Part shown: piece after piece, positions 51,960-61,987 of the stretch | How the letters are laid out: each line of letters begins with the position of its first letter | How positions within the stretch are numbered: the first letter of the stretch is position 1 | Source: Pontimicrobium aquaticum | GTDB taxonomy: Bacteria; Bacteroidota; Bacteroidia; Flavobacteriales; Flavobacteriaceae | Assembly: GCF_005047595.1 (NCBI RefSeq) | Contig: NZ_SUPL01000009.1 | Coordinates: forward strand, 16,580 to 80,579 | DNA length: 64,000 nucleotides | Direction of reading: 5' to 3' | Program-made: the position numbers and the translations under genes | Notes under the pieces: generated by a model | Told to the model about the DNA's origin: nothing | Database searches by the model: none | Seen by the model: only the letters and a program-made list of their open reading frames with translations

Positions 51960-53753
51960 CTAATGTTGAAGTTCTTCTTCTCCTTCTTTTAAGGGCACAT
52001 TTTGTGGCACAAAATCGTCATCATGTCCTGGTTTGCTATAATCATAAGCCCAACGGTGTACATGAGGTATGTCGCCTTCCCAGTTTCCATGAATATGCTT
52101 AACTGGTGCTGTCCATTCAAGCGTGTTAGATTTCCATGGGTTTTGAACTGTTTTCTTACCATAGAACATACTGTAGAAGAAGTTCCATAAGAACACTAAT
52201 TGAAATGCTCCTCCAATTAGGGCAAACAATGTAATTACGACATTGACATTAGATAAATCATCAAATAATGGGAAATTACTATTTGTATAATAACGACGTG
52301 GTAAACCAGCCATACCTATAAAGTGCATTGGGAAAAATACACCATAAGCACAAATAGCTGTTACCCAAAAATGGATATATCCTAAATTTTTATTAAGCAT
52401 TCGTCCAAACATTTTAGGGAACCAATGGTAAATTCCAGCAAACATTCCATAAAGCGCTGAGATACCCATTACTAAATGAAAGTGTGCTACAACGAAATAC
52501 GTATCGTGTACGTTAATATCTAAAGCACTATCACCCAAAATAATTCCTGTTAAACCACCTGTAATGAAAGTGGATACTAGTCCAATAGAGAATAGCATTG
52601 CAGGGTTAAACTGGAGATTACCCTTCCAGAGGGTTGTTATGTAGTTAAATGCTTTTACAGCTGAAGGTATTGCAATTAATAAGGTTGTAAATGTAAACAC
52701 CGAACCTAAGAACGGATTCATTCCTGATACGAACATATGGTGACCCCAAACAATTGTAGATAAGAATGCAATTGCTAAAATTGAAGCAACCATAGCGCGA
52801 TAACCAAAAATAGGTTTACGTGAGTTTGTTGCAATAACTTCGGAAGTTATACCTAATGCTGGTAATAATACAATATATACTTCTGGGTGACCTAGGAACC
52901 AGAATAAGTGTTCAAATAGTACTGGAGAACCTCCTTGGTAATGCAATACTTCACCTTGGATAAATATATCAGATAAGAAGAATGATGTTCCAAAACTTCT
53001 ATCCATTATTAATAATAATGCTGCAGATAATAATACTGGAAACGAAACCACACCAATAATTGCTGTTACAAAAAATGCCCAGATAGTTAATGGAAGTCTT
53101 GTCATAGACATTCCTTTAGTACGTAAGTTTATTACTGTTACAATATAGTTAAGCGATCCTAGTAATGACGATGCAATAAATATTGCCATAGATACTAACC
53201 AGAGTGTCATACCTGCTCCTGATCCACCTTGAGCCATTGGCAATGCACTTAAAGGAGGATAAATTGTCCACCCAGCTGCTGCAGGTCCTGCTTCAACAAA
53301 TAATGAAATGACCATGATTACACTTGACAAGAAAAATAGCCAATAAGAGACCATATTAAGGAATCCTGAAGCCATGTCTCGAGCACCAATTTGCAATGGT
53401 ATTAATAAGTTACTAAATGTACCACTTAATCCTGCTGTTAACACAAAAAATACCATGATGGTACCATGTATAGTTACCAATGCTAAATACATATCAGCAT
53501 CCATAACACCTCCTGGAGCCCATTTACCTAATAGTGCTTCAAAAATAGCATTTGGTTGTTCAGGCCATGCAATTTGCATACGAATCATTAATGACATCAT
53601 AACACCAATAACTCCCATAATAGTACCTGTAATTAGGTACTGCTTTGCAATCATTTTATGATCTTGACTAAATATATATTTAGTTACAAAGGTTTCTTTA
53701 TGATGATGTCCGTGGTCGTCTTCGTGAGCGTGAGTATCTGCGTGTGCTGACAT
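51960..53753 (-). CDS. ctaD: Cytochrome c oxidase subunit I
   Basis: The catalytic subunit of the aa3-type oxidase, binding heme a, heme a3 and CuB. The 597-residue protein has 12 membrane helices. Key features are FLGHPEVYIVLLPALG, which holds a CuB histidine and the cross-linked tyrosine, WGHHMFVSG with two more CuB histidines, and VHDTYFVVAHFHLVMG with the heme ligands. The N-terminus has seven histidines in the first 18 residues (MSAHADTHAHEDDHGHHH). It is the last gene of the act operon and is followed by the terminator. Subunits III and IV are in the distant ctaB cluster. Confidence 0.97.
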   Translation of the reverse strand: MSAHADTHAHEDDHGHHHKETFVTKYIFSQDHKMIAKQYLITGTIMGVIGVMMSLMIRMQIAWPEQPNAIFEALLGKWAPGGVMDADMYLALVTIHGTIMVFFVLTAGLSGTFSNLLIPLQIGARDMASGFLNMVSYWLFFLSSVIMVISLFVEAGPAAAGWTIYPPLSALPMAQGGSGAGMTLWLVSMAIFIASSLLGSLNYIVTVINLRTKGMSMTRLPLTIWAFFVTAIIGVVSFPVLLSAALLLIMDRSFGTSFFLSDIFIQGEVLHYQGGSPVLFEHLFWFLGHPEVYIVLLPALGITSEVIATNSRKPIFGYRAMVASILAIAFLSTIVWGHHMFVSGMNPFLGSVFTFTTLLIAIPSAVKAFNYITTLWKGNLQFNPAMLFSIGLVSTFITGGLTGIILGDSALDINVHDTYFVVAHFHLVMGISALYGMFAGIYHWFPKMFGRMLNKNLGYIHFWVTAICAYGVFFPMHFIGMAGLPRRYYTNSNFPLFDDLSNVNVVITLFALIGGAFQLVFLWNFFYSMFYGKKTVQNPWKSNTLEWTAPVKHIHGNWEGDIPHVHRWAYDYSKPGHDDDFVPQNVPLKEGEEELQH

Positions 53754-53785
53754 AATCTATATTTATTTTATTCTTTTTGTTATAA

Positions 53786-54856
53786 TTAATTTTGAACTAA
53801 TGAGTTTTTAAAAATTTGCTGCTCTTTTATCCAAGCATTGTACTCTTCTTCAGTTTCAACAACTATTTTCATTTGCATGTTATAGTGAGATTTTCCACAT
53901 ATTTTATTACAAATTAAAAGGTAATCAAACTCATAAGGGTCTAATGCTTCTTCACCTTTTGCAATCAAATCTTTACTTTTATTAGTTCTAATATCGTTAA
54001 TATTAGCTACTTTTTCTACCATATCAGGGTTCTGTCTCATTTCTGCTGTAGTCACTGTTGGTGTAAAAGCAAACTGAGTAATCATTCCAGGAACACAGTT
54101 CATTTGAGCTCTAAAATGTGGCATGTATGCTGAGTGCAATACATCTTGCGATCGCATTTTAAATATTACTTGTCTTCCTACTGGTAAATGTAATTCTGTA
54201 GTAATAATATCGTCTTGAGCGTTAGGATCAGCTTCATCTAATCCTAAAATATTTGCATTATCTAGATTAATTAATCTAACATTTGCATCTCCCAGCACAT
54301 TATCATTTCCGGCATATCTTGCTTTCCAGTTAAACTGTTGTGCGTAAAGCTCAACCACTAAGGCATCTTCTTCTTCTTCGAAGTTCATGATGTCTGACCA
54401 AGTGAATAAACCATAAATAATTAAACCTGCTAGTGTAATAACTGGAATAATGGTCCAGATGAACTCTAATTTATCATTATCAGCATAAAATAATGCTTTA
54501 CGTCCTTTTTCACCTTTATATTTAAAAGCAAAATAATGTAGTAAGAATTGTGTAATGGTTTGAACAATAAAAATGATAACCATAGAGATAATCATTAAAT
54601 TGTCTATTTGAGGTCCATGAGCAGAAGCTGAATTAGACATTAATGGTAAATCTCCCCATTTTACAAGGCATACAATTGTAATAATATAAATGAAGGCTAA
54701 GAAGCCTAACATTAAATATCCATTAACTCTATTATCTTTATCATTGGCAACTTGAGAATTTTCATTATTAGCATTGGCTAAATCGAAAATCTTTACCATT
54801 TGCCATATGGCAACAGTAATAAATACTAAAACTATAATTGTTAATAAAGCTGTCAT
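53786..54856 (-). CDS. coxB: Cytochrome c oxidase subunit II
   Basis: Carries the CuA centre that receives electrons from cytochrome c. The 356-residue protein has N-terminal membrane helices (TALLTIIVLVFITVAIWQMV and the pair near 50-110), then a periplasmic cupredoxin domain. The CuA ligands are intact: His in HSAYMPHF and CNKICGKSHYNM, with two cysteines, a histidine and a methionine. An acidic insert (SDIMNFEEEEDALV) precedes the domain. No heme-binding domain is fused, so the electron donor must be separate, probably a heme of complex III. Its copper would come from the SCO protein. Confidence 0.96.
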   Translation of the reverse strand: MTALLTIIVLVFITVAIWQMVKIFDLANANNENSQVANDKDNRVNGYLMLGFLAFIYIITIVCLVKWGDLPLMSNSASAHGPQIDNLMIISMVIIFIVQTITQFLLHYFAFKYKGEKGRKALFYADNDKLEFIWTIIPVITLAGLIIYGLFTWSDIMNFEEEEDALVVELYAQQFNWKARYAGNDNVLGDANVRLINLDNANILGLDEADPNAQDDIITTELHLPVGRQVIFKMRSQDVLHSAYMPHFRAQMNCVPGMITQFAFTPTVTTAEMRQNPDMVEKVANINDIRTNKSKDLIAKGEEALDPYEFDYLLICNKICGKSHYNMQMKIVVETEEEYNAWIKEQQIFKNSLVQN

Positions 54857-54884
54857 TGTTATTCTTCGTCTTTATTTTTATTAA

Positions 54885-56219
54885 TTAATAATGGAATTGT
54901 TCACTTTCTTTAACAAAAGGATTTCCTTTGGCTAATAATGGTTGTTTTGATATTGCATAGAATACAATTAACAAGAACAATCCAAGGAAAAAGAACACAG
55001 CTCCAAATTCTGCAAAACCAAATCCCCATCTATCACCAACTGTTGCTGGCATAATCATGTTATAAACATCTATGTAGTGTCCAACTAGTATGGCTATACC
55101 TGCCATAACGATAAACCAATTAATACGTTTATAATCACTATTCATTAGTACTAAGAATGGAAATATAAAGTTTAGAGCTAACATGCCAAAGAATGGTAAT
55201 TTATAATCTTCTATTCTAGTTACAAAGTATGTTACTTCTTCAGGTATATTAGCATACCATATTAACATAAATTGAGAGAACCATAAATACGTCCAGAAAA
55301 TACTAATAGCAAACATAAACTTAGCCAAATCGTGCATGTGACTGTCGTTTACAAACTCCATTAATCCTTTAGATTTTAAATACATAGTAACTAATGCAAT
55401 TACTGTAATACCACTTACAAACATACTTGCAAACACATACCAACCAAATAATGTTGAGAACCAGTGAGGATCTACACTCATAATCCAGTCCCAAGACATC
55501 ATTGATTCTGTGTAAATATAAAATACTAAGAATGCTGCCGAAATACGGAAATTCTTTTTGAAGTTTCTGTTGTCATCTGCACTATCTTGAGCAATCGAAA
55601 ATTTACGAGAAAAGTATCTATATAAACTCCAACCACCTAAGAAAATTAATCCACGAATAAAGAACCCTGTTTTGTTTAACCATCCTGCTTTTCCTTGTAT
55701 TAACTCATCATGAGCAACAACTTCAGGATCCATCCAAATAAATATATGGTCACCTGCCCACATAGCAATAGCTAATACTATTAAACCTCCTGGCAATACG
55801 TAATATGTAATACCTTCCATCACTCTAAATAGTACTGGCGACCATCCTGCTTGTGAAGCGTATTGAATACCATAAAAAGCTAATACACCTAAAGCAATCA
55901 TAAAGAAGAAAAATGCTGCTACATAAAGAGCCGAATATGGTCTGTTATGAATTTGATGCATCACGTGTTCTGCATGTTCGTCATCATGAGCTTCAGCTGA
56001 ATCATGAGATGTTTCTTCTCCATGCGAGTCGGCTGCTGGTTCATGTGTTGTTGCTTCAGTACCATGACCTCCGCCATGAGATGCGTCTTCTTCAGCTAAC
56101 ATCGTTTTTACATCCTCTACTGAAACGTGAGAAGACACATAACTTGTTCCCCATAATCCTGCTCCTACAATAATTAGGATAAGTGAGACTATTTTTAATC
56201 TATTTGAAATGGTGTACAT
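54885..56219 (-). CDS. actF: Alternative complex III subunit ActF, quinol:cytochrome c oxidoreductase membrane subunit
   Basis: A 444-residue NrfD-like membrane subunit of the quinol-oxidising complex, with about ten helices, lying in the membrane opposite ActC. Family features include the SVDPHWFSTLFGWYVFASMFVSG segment and the C-terminal FAEFGAVFFFLGLFLLIVFYAI. Between the first and second helices, residues 48-91 hold ten histidines among many acidic residues, an unusual low-complexity loop. The gene is sixth in the actABCDEF order, 31 bases after actE and 28 before coxB. Confidence 0.94.
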   Translation of the reverse strand: MYTISNRLKIVSLILIIVGAGLWGTSYVSSHVSVEDVKTMLAEEDASHGGGHGTEATTHEPAADSHGEETSHDSAEAHDDEHAEHVMHQIHNRPYSALYVAAFFFFMIALGVLAFYGIQYASQAGWSPVLFRVMEGITYYVLPGGLIVLAIAMWAGDHIFIWMDPEVVAHDELIQGKAGWLNKTGFFIRGLIFLGGWSLYRYFSRKFSIAQDSADDNRNFKKNFRISAAFLVFYIYTESMMSWDWIMSVDPHWFSTLFGWYVFASMFVSGITVIALVTMYLKSKGLMEFVNDSHMHDLAKFMFAISIFWTYLWFSQFMLIWYANIPEEVTYFVTRIEDYKLPFFGMLALNFIFPFLVLMNSDYKRINWFIVMAGIAILVGHYIDVYNMIMPATVGDRWGFGFAEFGAVFFFLGLFLLIVFYAISKQPLLAKGNPFVKESEQFHY

Positions 56220-56250
56220 ATCGATATATAACTTTATCTAAATCTTATTT

Positions 56251-56802
56251 TTATAAATCTGCTTTTAATTTCATTACGTAAGCAGCTACTTGCCAACGTT
56301 CTTCTTCTCTAAGCTGGTTTTTATGAGAGCCCATAGCATTTTTTCCATAATAAATTACGTGGTAAATGCTACCTTCATTAATGGCTCGTGCAGCATCATT
56401 ATATTTAGGGATTCCTGCAATTTTCTCTCTTTTTACTAAGTTTCCTTGTCCATCTCCTTTTGTTCCGTGGCATGTACTACAGTAAATATCGTATAACTCT
56501 TTTCCTCTTGCAAAATCAACTTGAGTAGAATCTAAAGGGCTTACTAATTCTGCTTTAGCGCGATCATACTCGGCAGTAGAACTTCCATATTCAAACAATG
56601 TATGCCCTCTAGCAATTGTCCCTTCTACAGGAAGCATTGCAGATTGTTGTTCTGGAAATATGTCGTAAGCCATATAAGTTTCATAACTTGGTGATTCGTA
56701 CATGTTTGGCATAAACTGATAGTTTGGTGCAGAACTATCGTTACAAGACATTACCGAACTTACCATTATTGCCAATACTAATATTTTAATTAAGCCTTTC
56801 AT
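56251..56802 (-). CDS. actE: Alternative complex III subunit ActE, mono-heme cytochrome c lipoprotein
   Basis: A 183-residue lipoprotein (lipobox VMSC, Cys20) with one heme c site, Cys108, Cys111 and His112 in YCSTCHGTKGDGQGN; the axial methionine is probably in YGKNAMGSH. It is a peripheral electron-carrier subunit on the periplasmic face of complex III. The N-terminal region before the heme (NYQFMPNMYESPSYETY) is typical of the family. It is 6 bases after actD. Confidence 0.94.
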   Translation of the reverse strand: MKGLIKILVLAIMVSSVMSCNDSSAPNYQFMPNMYESPSYETYMAYDIFPEQQSAMLPVEGTIARGHTLFEYGSSTAEYDRAKAELVSPLDSTQVDFARGKELYDIYCSTCHGTKGDGQGNLVKREKIAGIPKYNDAARAINEGSIYHVIYYGKNAMGSHKNQLREEERWQVAAYVMKLKADL

Positions 56803-56808
56803 AATATA

Positions 56809-57342
56809 TTAATGTGCTTCTTTATCTACAATGTTAATTTCTACTGCTCCTGTATCTGCTAAAAATGATTCTAATTCTTTTTCATTACCATGCACTGGTA
56901 TCTCCATTAAAAAATGATCATCAGTAGTTCTAGGATCTGGGTTTTCAGCTTTTTTAAATGGCCACATTCTACTACGTAAGTAAAATGTTATTACCATTAA
57001 GTGCGCTGAGAAAAATACTGTAAGCTCAAACATAATAGGCACAAATGCAGGCATATTTTCTAGATAGCTAAAACTTGGTTTACCACCAATGTTTTGAGGC
57101 CAATCTTCAATCATGATATAGTTCATCATAACTATAGCTACAGTTAAACCAAGGCAACCGTATATAAATGCTGTAATAGCAATACGCGTTGGTGCCAATC
57201 CCATTGCTTTGTCTAGTCCATGTACTGGAAAAGGGGTGTATATTTCTTCTATGTGATACTTTGCTGCTTTAACCTTTTTAACGGCCGACATTAACACATC
57301 ATCATCTGTATAAATAGCGTGAATTACTTTTGTAGACTCCAT
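56809..57342 (-). CDS. actD: Alternative complex III subunit ActD (DUF3341)
   Basis: A 177-residue protein with two membrane helices (RIAITAFIYGCLGLTVAIVMMNYIM and FVPIMFELTVFFSAHLMVITFYL) and cytoplasmic ends. The HAIYTDDDVLMSAVKKVKAAKYHIEEIYTPFPVHGLDKAMG N-terminal region is the DUF3341 hallmark. It is a structural subunit of alternative complex III with no cofactor. It is 8 bases after actC and 6 before actE. Confidence 0.94.
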   Translation of the reverse strand: MESTKVIHAIYTDDDVLMSAVKKVKAAKYHIEEIYTPFPVHGLDKAMGLAPTRIAITAFIYGCLGLTVAIVMMNYIMIEDWPQNIGGKPSFSYLENMPAFVPIMFELTVFFSAHLMVITFYLRSRMWPFKKAENPDPRTTDDHFLMEIPVHGNEKELESFLADTGAVEINIVDKEAH

Positions 57343-57350
57343 ATGCTATC

Positions 57351-58802
57351 TTAATTTTTTGTTTTTTTAGAATTATCTCCTGAAGTTCTTTCGTCTGCTC
57401 CAGTACCAACTAAACTATTACCTGCTTCTCTAATTTTTTTATAACGCTCGCCTGAAGATTTTAAAATGGTCTTCACCTCTGCTTGTGCAATCACTGGGAA
57501 TGTTCTTGCGTACAGTAAGAATAACACGAAGAAGAACCCTATTGTTCCAATGAAAATTCCAATATCAACAAACGTTGGCGAGAACATAGACCAAGATGAT
57601 GGTAAATAATCTCTATGCAACGATGTTACAATAATTACAAAACGTTCAAACCACATTCCAATATTTACTACAATTGAAATAAAGAACGAGAACATAATAC
57701 TTGTACGCAACTTTTTAAACCACATAAACTGTGGCGAGAACACGTTACAAGTCATCATTGCCCAATATGCCCAAGCATAAGGTCCTGTTGCTCTGTTTAA
57801 GAAGGCGTATTGCTCATATTCAACACCTGAGTACCAAGCAATAAACAGCTCAGTGATATACGCCACACCTACGATAGAACCTGTAATCATAATGACTATG
57901 TTCATTAACTCGATGTGTTGTACTGTGATATAATCTTCAAGATTACACACTTTTCTCATAATAATAAGAAGCGTGTTTACCATGGCGAATCCTGAGAAAA
58001 TAGCCCCTGCAACGAAGTATGGTGGGAATATTGTAGTATGCCAACCTGGAATTACCGATGTTGCGAAGTCAAATGATACAATAGTGTGTACAGAAAGTAC
58101 TAATGGTGTTGCTAAACCTGCAAGTACCAAAGATACTTCTTCAAAACGTTGCCAATCTTTAGCTCTACCAGACCATCCAAATGATAATAAAGAATATATT
58201 TTCTTTTGAAAAGGTCTAACAGCTCTATCTCTAATCATTGCAAAATCTGGCAATAACCCTGTCCACCAAAATACTAATGATACAGATAGATAGGTAGAAA
58301 TTGCAAATACATCCCAAAGTAATGGCGAGTTAAAGTTAACCCAAAGTGATCCAAACTGGTTTGGAATAGGTAATACCCAATATCCTAACCAAGGTCGTCC
58401 CATGTGAATAATTGGGAACAATCCTGCTTGAACTACCGAAAAAATTGTCATTGCTTCTGCAGAACGGTTAATTGCCATTCTCCATTTTTGACGGAATAAT
58501 AATAGTACTGCAGAAATAAGTGTTCCTGCGTGACCAATACCAACCCACCAAACGAAGTTAGTAATATCCCAAGCCCAACCAACGGTTTTGTTTAATCCCC
58601 AAGTACCAATACCTGTTGATATTGTATAAATTATACAACCTAATCCCCAAAGAAAGGCCACAAGAGCAATAGAAAATACAATCCACCATTGTTTGTTTGC
58701 TTTTCCTTCAACTGGAGCAGCTACATCCACAGTAACATCGTGGTATGATTTTTCTCCTGTAACTAAAGGTCTTCTAATAGGTGCTTCGTAGTGAGACGCC
58801 AT
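57351..58802 (-). CDS. actC: Alternative complex III subunit ActC, NrfD/PsrC-like membrane subunit
   Basis: A 483-residue integral membrane protein with about ten helices. It is the quinol-binding NrfD/PsrC-type subunit that contacts ActB. Characteristic parts are WAWDITNFVWWVGIGHAGTLISAVLLLFRQKWRMAINRSAEAMTIF and the WFERFVIIVTSLHRDYLPSSW segment. It lies between actB and actD with gaps of 36 and 8 bases. Together with ActF it frames the membrane part of the complex. Confidence 0.95.
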   Translation of the reverse strand: MASHYEAPIRRPLVTGEKSYHDVTVDVAAPVEGKANKQWWIVFSIALVAFLWGLGCIIYTISTGIGTWGLNKTVGWAWDITNFVWWVGIGHAGTLISAVLLLFRQKWRMAINRSAEAMTIFSVVQAGLFPIIHMGRPWLGYWVLPIPNQFGSLWVNFNSPLLWDVFAISTYLSVSLVFWWTGLLPDFAMIRDRAVRPFQKKIYSLLSFGWSGRAKDWQRFEEVSLVLAGLATPLVLSVHTIVSFDFATSVIPGWHTTIFPPYFVAGAIFSGFAMVNTLLIIMRKVCNLEDYITVQHIELMNIVIMITGSIVGVAYITELFIAWYSGVEYEQYAFLNRATGPYAWAYWAMMTCNVFSPQFMWFKKLRTSIMFSFFISIVVNIGMWFERFVIIVTSLHRDYLPSSWSMFSPTFVDIGIFIGTIGFFFVLFLLYARTFPVIAQAEVKTILKSSGERYKKIREAGNSLVGTGADERTSGDNSKKTKN

Positions 58803-58838
58803 AATCCTTTTATAATTGTTTCTTAATTAATTTATTAT

Positions 58839-61800
58839 TTATGCTTCCGTATTTCTTACTTTCACTTGATACACCACATTTGGTTTAGTACCAACACTTT
58901 CTAGTAAGTGATACGCTCTTTTATCATCTTTAAGAGCTGCTATATCGCTCTTTTTATCATTGATATCTCCAAACTTCATTGCTCCATTGCTACAAGCTGC
59001 AGAACATGCTGTTTTAAATTCGTTTGGTTTTACTACTCTTCCATCACGTTTAGCATCAAGAACTGTTTTTTGTGTCATTTGAATACACATAGAACATTTT
59101 TCCATAACACCACGAGATCTTACAGTAACATCAGGGTTAATTACCATACGTCCTAAATCATCATTCATGTGGTAATCAAATTCATCATTGCCATTATATA
59201 AGAACCAGTTAAAACGACGTACTTTATACGGACAGTTATTAGCACAGTAACGAGTACCTACACAACGGTTATATGCCATGTGGTTTTGACCTTGACGACC
59301 GTGTGATGTTGCTGCCACTGGACATACTGTTTCACAAGGTGCGTGATTACAGTGCTGACACATTATTGGCTGGAACGCTACTTGAGGGTTGGCTGCTGGA
59401 GATTCCATTTCGCCAAACGTACTTAACGAGCTTCCTAAACCTTTAATATTATCTTTCTTTTCGTTATCACCTTCAAAAGATGCTTCGGATGAATAGTATC
59501 TATCTATACGTAACCAGTGCATATCACGACTACGTCTAATTTCTTCTTTACCTACAACTGGTACGTTATTTTCAGCATGACATGCAATAACACAAGCACC
59601 ACATCCTGTACAAGCATTTAAGTCTATTGACAAGTTAAAATGATGACCTATAGAACGATCAAACTCATCCCATAAATCAACTCTAGAAGAGTTAACTGGT
59701 GTTTCTTTATGGTTTAATGATACTACAGGAACTGCATTATAATAATCTTTATCTTTAGTATTAAATACTTCAAGCGTAGTTTCTCTAATAATATCGCCAC
59801 GACCCATTAAAGTATTGTGTAACTGCACACTTGCAAACTCATGTCTTCCAGAAGCTACTTCAATCGAAACTTCTTGAACAGGATTAAAGTTAACATACAA
59901 CGGATATGCATTTACTCCTGTTTGCATTTCAGATTTCATTCCTAATGATCTACCATATCCAAATGATAATCCAAAAGTTCCTTTAGCTTGCCCTGGTTGA
60001 ATAATTACTGGAACTGTTACTGTAACTCCATTAGCTGTAACATTAGCATATTTCCCGTTTAAACCACCTGTTGCATCATGCTGACTTTGACTAAAGAAGG
60101 TGCTAGGTGCTAAATCTAGCCCTAATTCTTTAGCATCGGCTTCAGATACCGTTAAGTAGTTATCCCAAGTAATTCTTGTTAATGGATCTGGAAACTCTTG
60201 TAACCAAGGGTTATTAGCTTGTTGTCCATCTCCCATTCCTGTTTTTGAGTATAATGTTAACTCAAATCCAGAAGACGATGACGTAGCTAACGCTCTTGCT
60301 GCAGTACTTGCATCCATTGGTGTTTGGTCTTCAGCTTCACTATCAGTTGTATCTTCAACTAATGAAGAAGTTCCTACAAACACACCATCGTGTAATGCTT
60401 GATTCCAAGAGCCACCGTTTAATATATTGTTAGCCCAATTGTCTTTTATGTAATCATGGTATGTCATATCATTACCATTCCACATTAATAAAGCCTCTTG
60501 AAATTGTTTAGTATCGAATAACGGACGAATAGCTGGTTGCATTAATCCGTAGTGTCCTTTTTTAAGCTCTACATCTCCCCAAGATTCTAAATAGTGAGGT
60601 GCAGCAGCAATGTAATTACACAATGTCGATGTTTCATTTTCTTTCATAGAAAACGCCACAGACATATCCACATTAGCTAATCCTGATTCAAATTCAGCAG
60701 CATTAGGTAATGTATATATTGGATTTACACCACTCATAATTAAAGCACCAACCTTACCAGCATTCATATCTGCCACTAATTGCGCAACTGCTTTATCGTT
60801 ACCTTGTCTTGTTTTAATTGGCGTATTAGGATCGAAGGCTTTACTTGCTAAAGCTTCGTTTATTGCAAATACTACTGTTTGAGCATTTACATCTTGAATT
60901 CCGGTTACTACAACACCATTGCTTCCAGCTTTACTCAACTCTGAAGCAGCTGTACTCACAGCTTCTTCAACATGAGCAGGAAGATTTCCTGACACAGCAT
61001 TTCCAGTAATTTTACCGTATAATTTTGCTAAGGCAACTTTTTGCTCACTTGGTTTTAAAGGCACACGCTTATCTGCATTTGCACCAGTTAAACTCATGTT
61101 AGACTCAAACTGAATGTGGCGCGACATTTTTCCGTTTTTTGGAATACGTCCTTTTGCATAAGCAGAATCAAATCCGCCACCTTGCCAATCTCCTAAGAAA
61201 TCAGCTCCAACAGATACAATTGTAGCTGCTTTAGAGAAATCGTAATTAGCTAAACCACGTTCTCCATATGTATTTTGGTATGCTTCGATTGCAGCCGACT
61301 CTGAAATAGCATCGTAAACTACATGACGAACATTACCATATTTTTCTTTAAACTCTGAAATTAATTTAGAAGTAGAAGGACTTGCAAATGTTTGTGTTAA
61401 TAACACAATATCTTTCCCAGATGCAACAGCTGCATTAAGTCCAGCTGTAGTATCAGCATCAAACTCGGTCCAAGAACTGTCTTCTCCATTCTTTTTTGGC
61501 CACCCAACTCTTAAGCTGTCATACAAATCTAAAACAGACGCATTAACTCTGGCATTTGCACTACCATTTGTTGCTGCTAAATCATTGTTTTCAATTTTTA
61601 TTGGTCGTCCTTCACGTGTTTTAACCAACACACTTGCAAAATCATGACCATTAGCAATCGTTGTTGCATAGTAATTTGCAACACCAGGAATAATTTGATC
61701 TGGTTGCACTACATAAGGAATCGCTTTCTTAACTGGTCCTTCGCAAGCTGCTAAAGATGCAGCAGCTGTACTAAAACCAACATATTTTAAGAAATCACGA

Positions 61801-61958
61801 CGTGTAGTTGAAGAAGTTTCAAGAGTGTCTTTATCTCCTAAAAATTCATCTACAGGAATCTCTTGCACAAACTCTTTATGCTTAAGCGCCTCAACCATAG
61901 AGCTATTGTCTTGGTTTAGCTCCTCAACACTTTTCCAGTATTTCTTGTTTGATGACAT
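58839..61958 (-). CDS. actB: Alternative complex III subunit ActB, TAT-variant molybdopterin-like iron-sulfur protein
   Basis: A 1039-residue periplasmic iron-sulfur subunit. The TAT-like signal has two arginines (53-54, in TTRRDFLKYVGF) and a possible lipidation cysteine at 72 in LAAC. A long molybdopterin-oxidoreductase-like domain (about 80-750), which in this family has no pterin cofactor, is followed by a ferredoxin-like domain with CTGCGACVIACHAENN, CQHCNHAPCETVCP, CVGTRYCANNCPYK and a CSMC...CSAAC set, enough for several Fe-S clusters. It passes electrons from quinol toward the heme subunits. It is 29 bases after actA. Confidence 0.95.
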   Translation of the reverse strand: MSSNKKYWKSVEELNQDNSSMVEALKHKEFVQEIPVDEFLGDKDTLETSSTTRRDFLKYVGFSTAAASLAACEGPVKKAIPYVVQPDQIIPGVANYYATTIANGHDFASVLVKTREGRPIKIENNDLAATNGSANARVNASVLDLYDSLRVGWPKKNGEDSSWTEFDADTTAGLNAAVASGKDIVLLTQTFASPSTSKLISEFKEKYGNVRHVVYDAISESAAIEAYQNTYGERGLANYDFSKAATIVSVGADFLGDWQGGGFDSAYAKGRIPKNGKMSRHIQFESNMSLTGANADKRVPLKPSEQKVALAKLYGKITGNAVSGNLPAHVEEAVSTAASELSKAGSNGVVVTGIQDVNAQTVVFAINEALASKAFDPNTPIKTRQGNDKAVAQLVADMNAGKVGALIMSGVNPIYTLPNAAEFESGLANVDMSVAFSMKENETSTLCNYIAAAPHYLESWGDVELKKGHYGLMQPAIRPLFDTKQFQEALLMWNGNDMTYHDYIKDNWANNILNGGSWNQALHDGVFVGTSSLVEDTTDSEAEDQTPMDASTAARALATSSSSGFELTLYSKTGMGDGQQANNPWLQEFPDPLTRITWDNYLTVSEADAKELGLDLAPSTFFSQSQHDATGGLNGKYANVTANGVTVTVPVIIQPGQAKGTFGLSFGYGRSLGMKSEMQTGVNAYPLYVNFNPVQEVSIEVASGRHEFASVQLHNTLMGRGDIIRETTLEVFNTKDKDYYNAVPVVSLNHKETPVNSSRVDLWDEFDRSIGHHFNLSIDLNACTGCGACVIACHAENNVPVVGKEEIRRSRDMHWLRIDRYYSSEASFEGDNEKKDNIKGLGSSLSTFGEMESPAANPQVAFQPIMCQHCNHAPCETVCPVAATSHGRQGQNHMAYNRCVGTRYCANNCPYKVRRFNWFLYNGNDEFDYHMNDDLGRMVINPDVTVRSRGVMEKCSMCIQMTQKTVLDAKRDGRVVKPNEFKTACSAACSNGAMKFGDINDKKSDIAALKDDKRAYHLLESVGTKPNVVYQVKVRNTEA

Positions 61959-61987
61959 ATTATAATTGAATTAACTTCTTTTAATAT

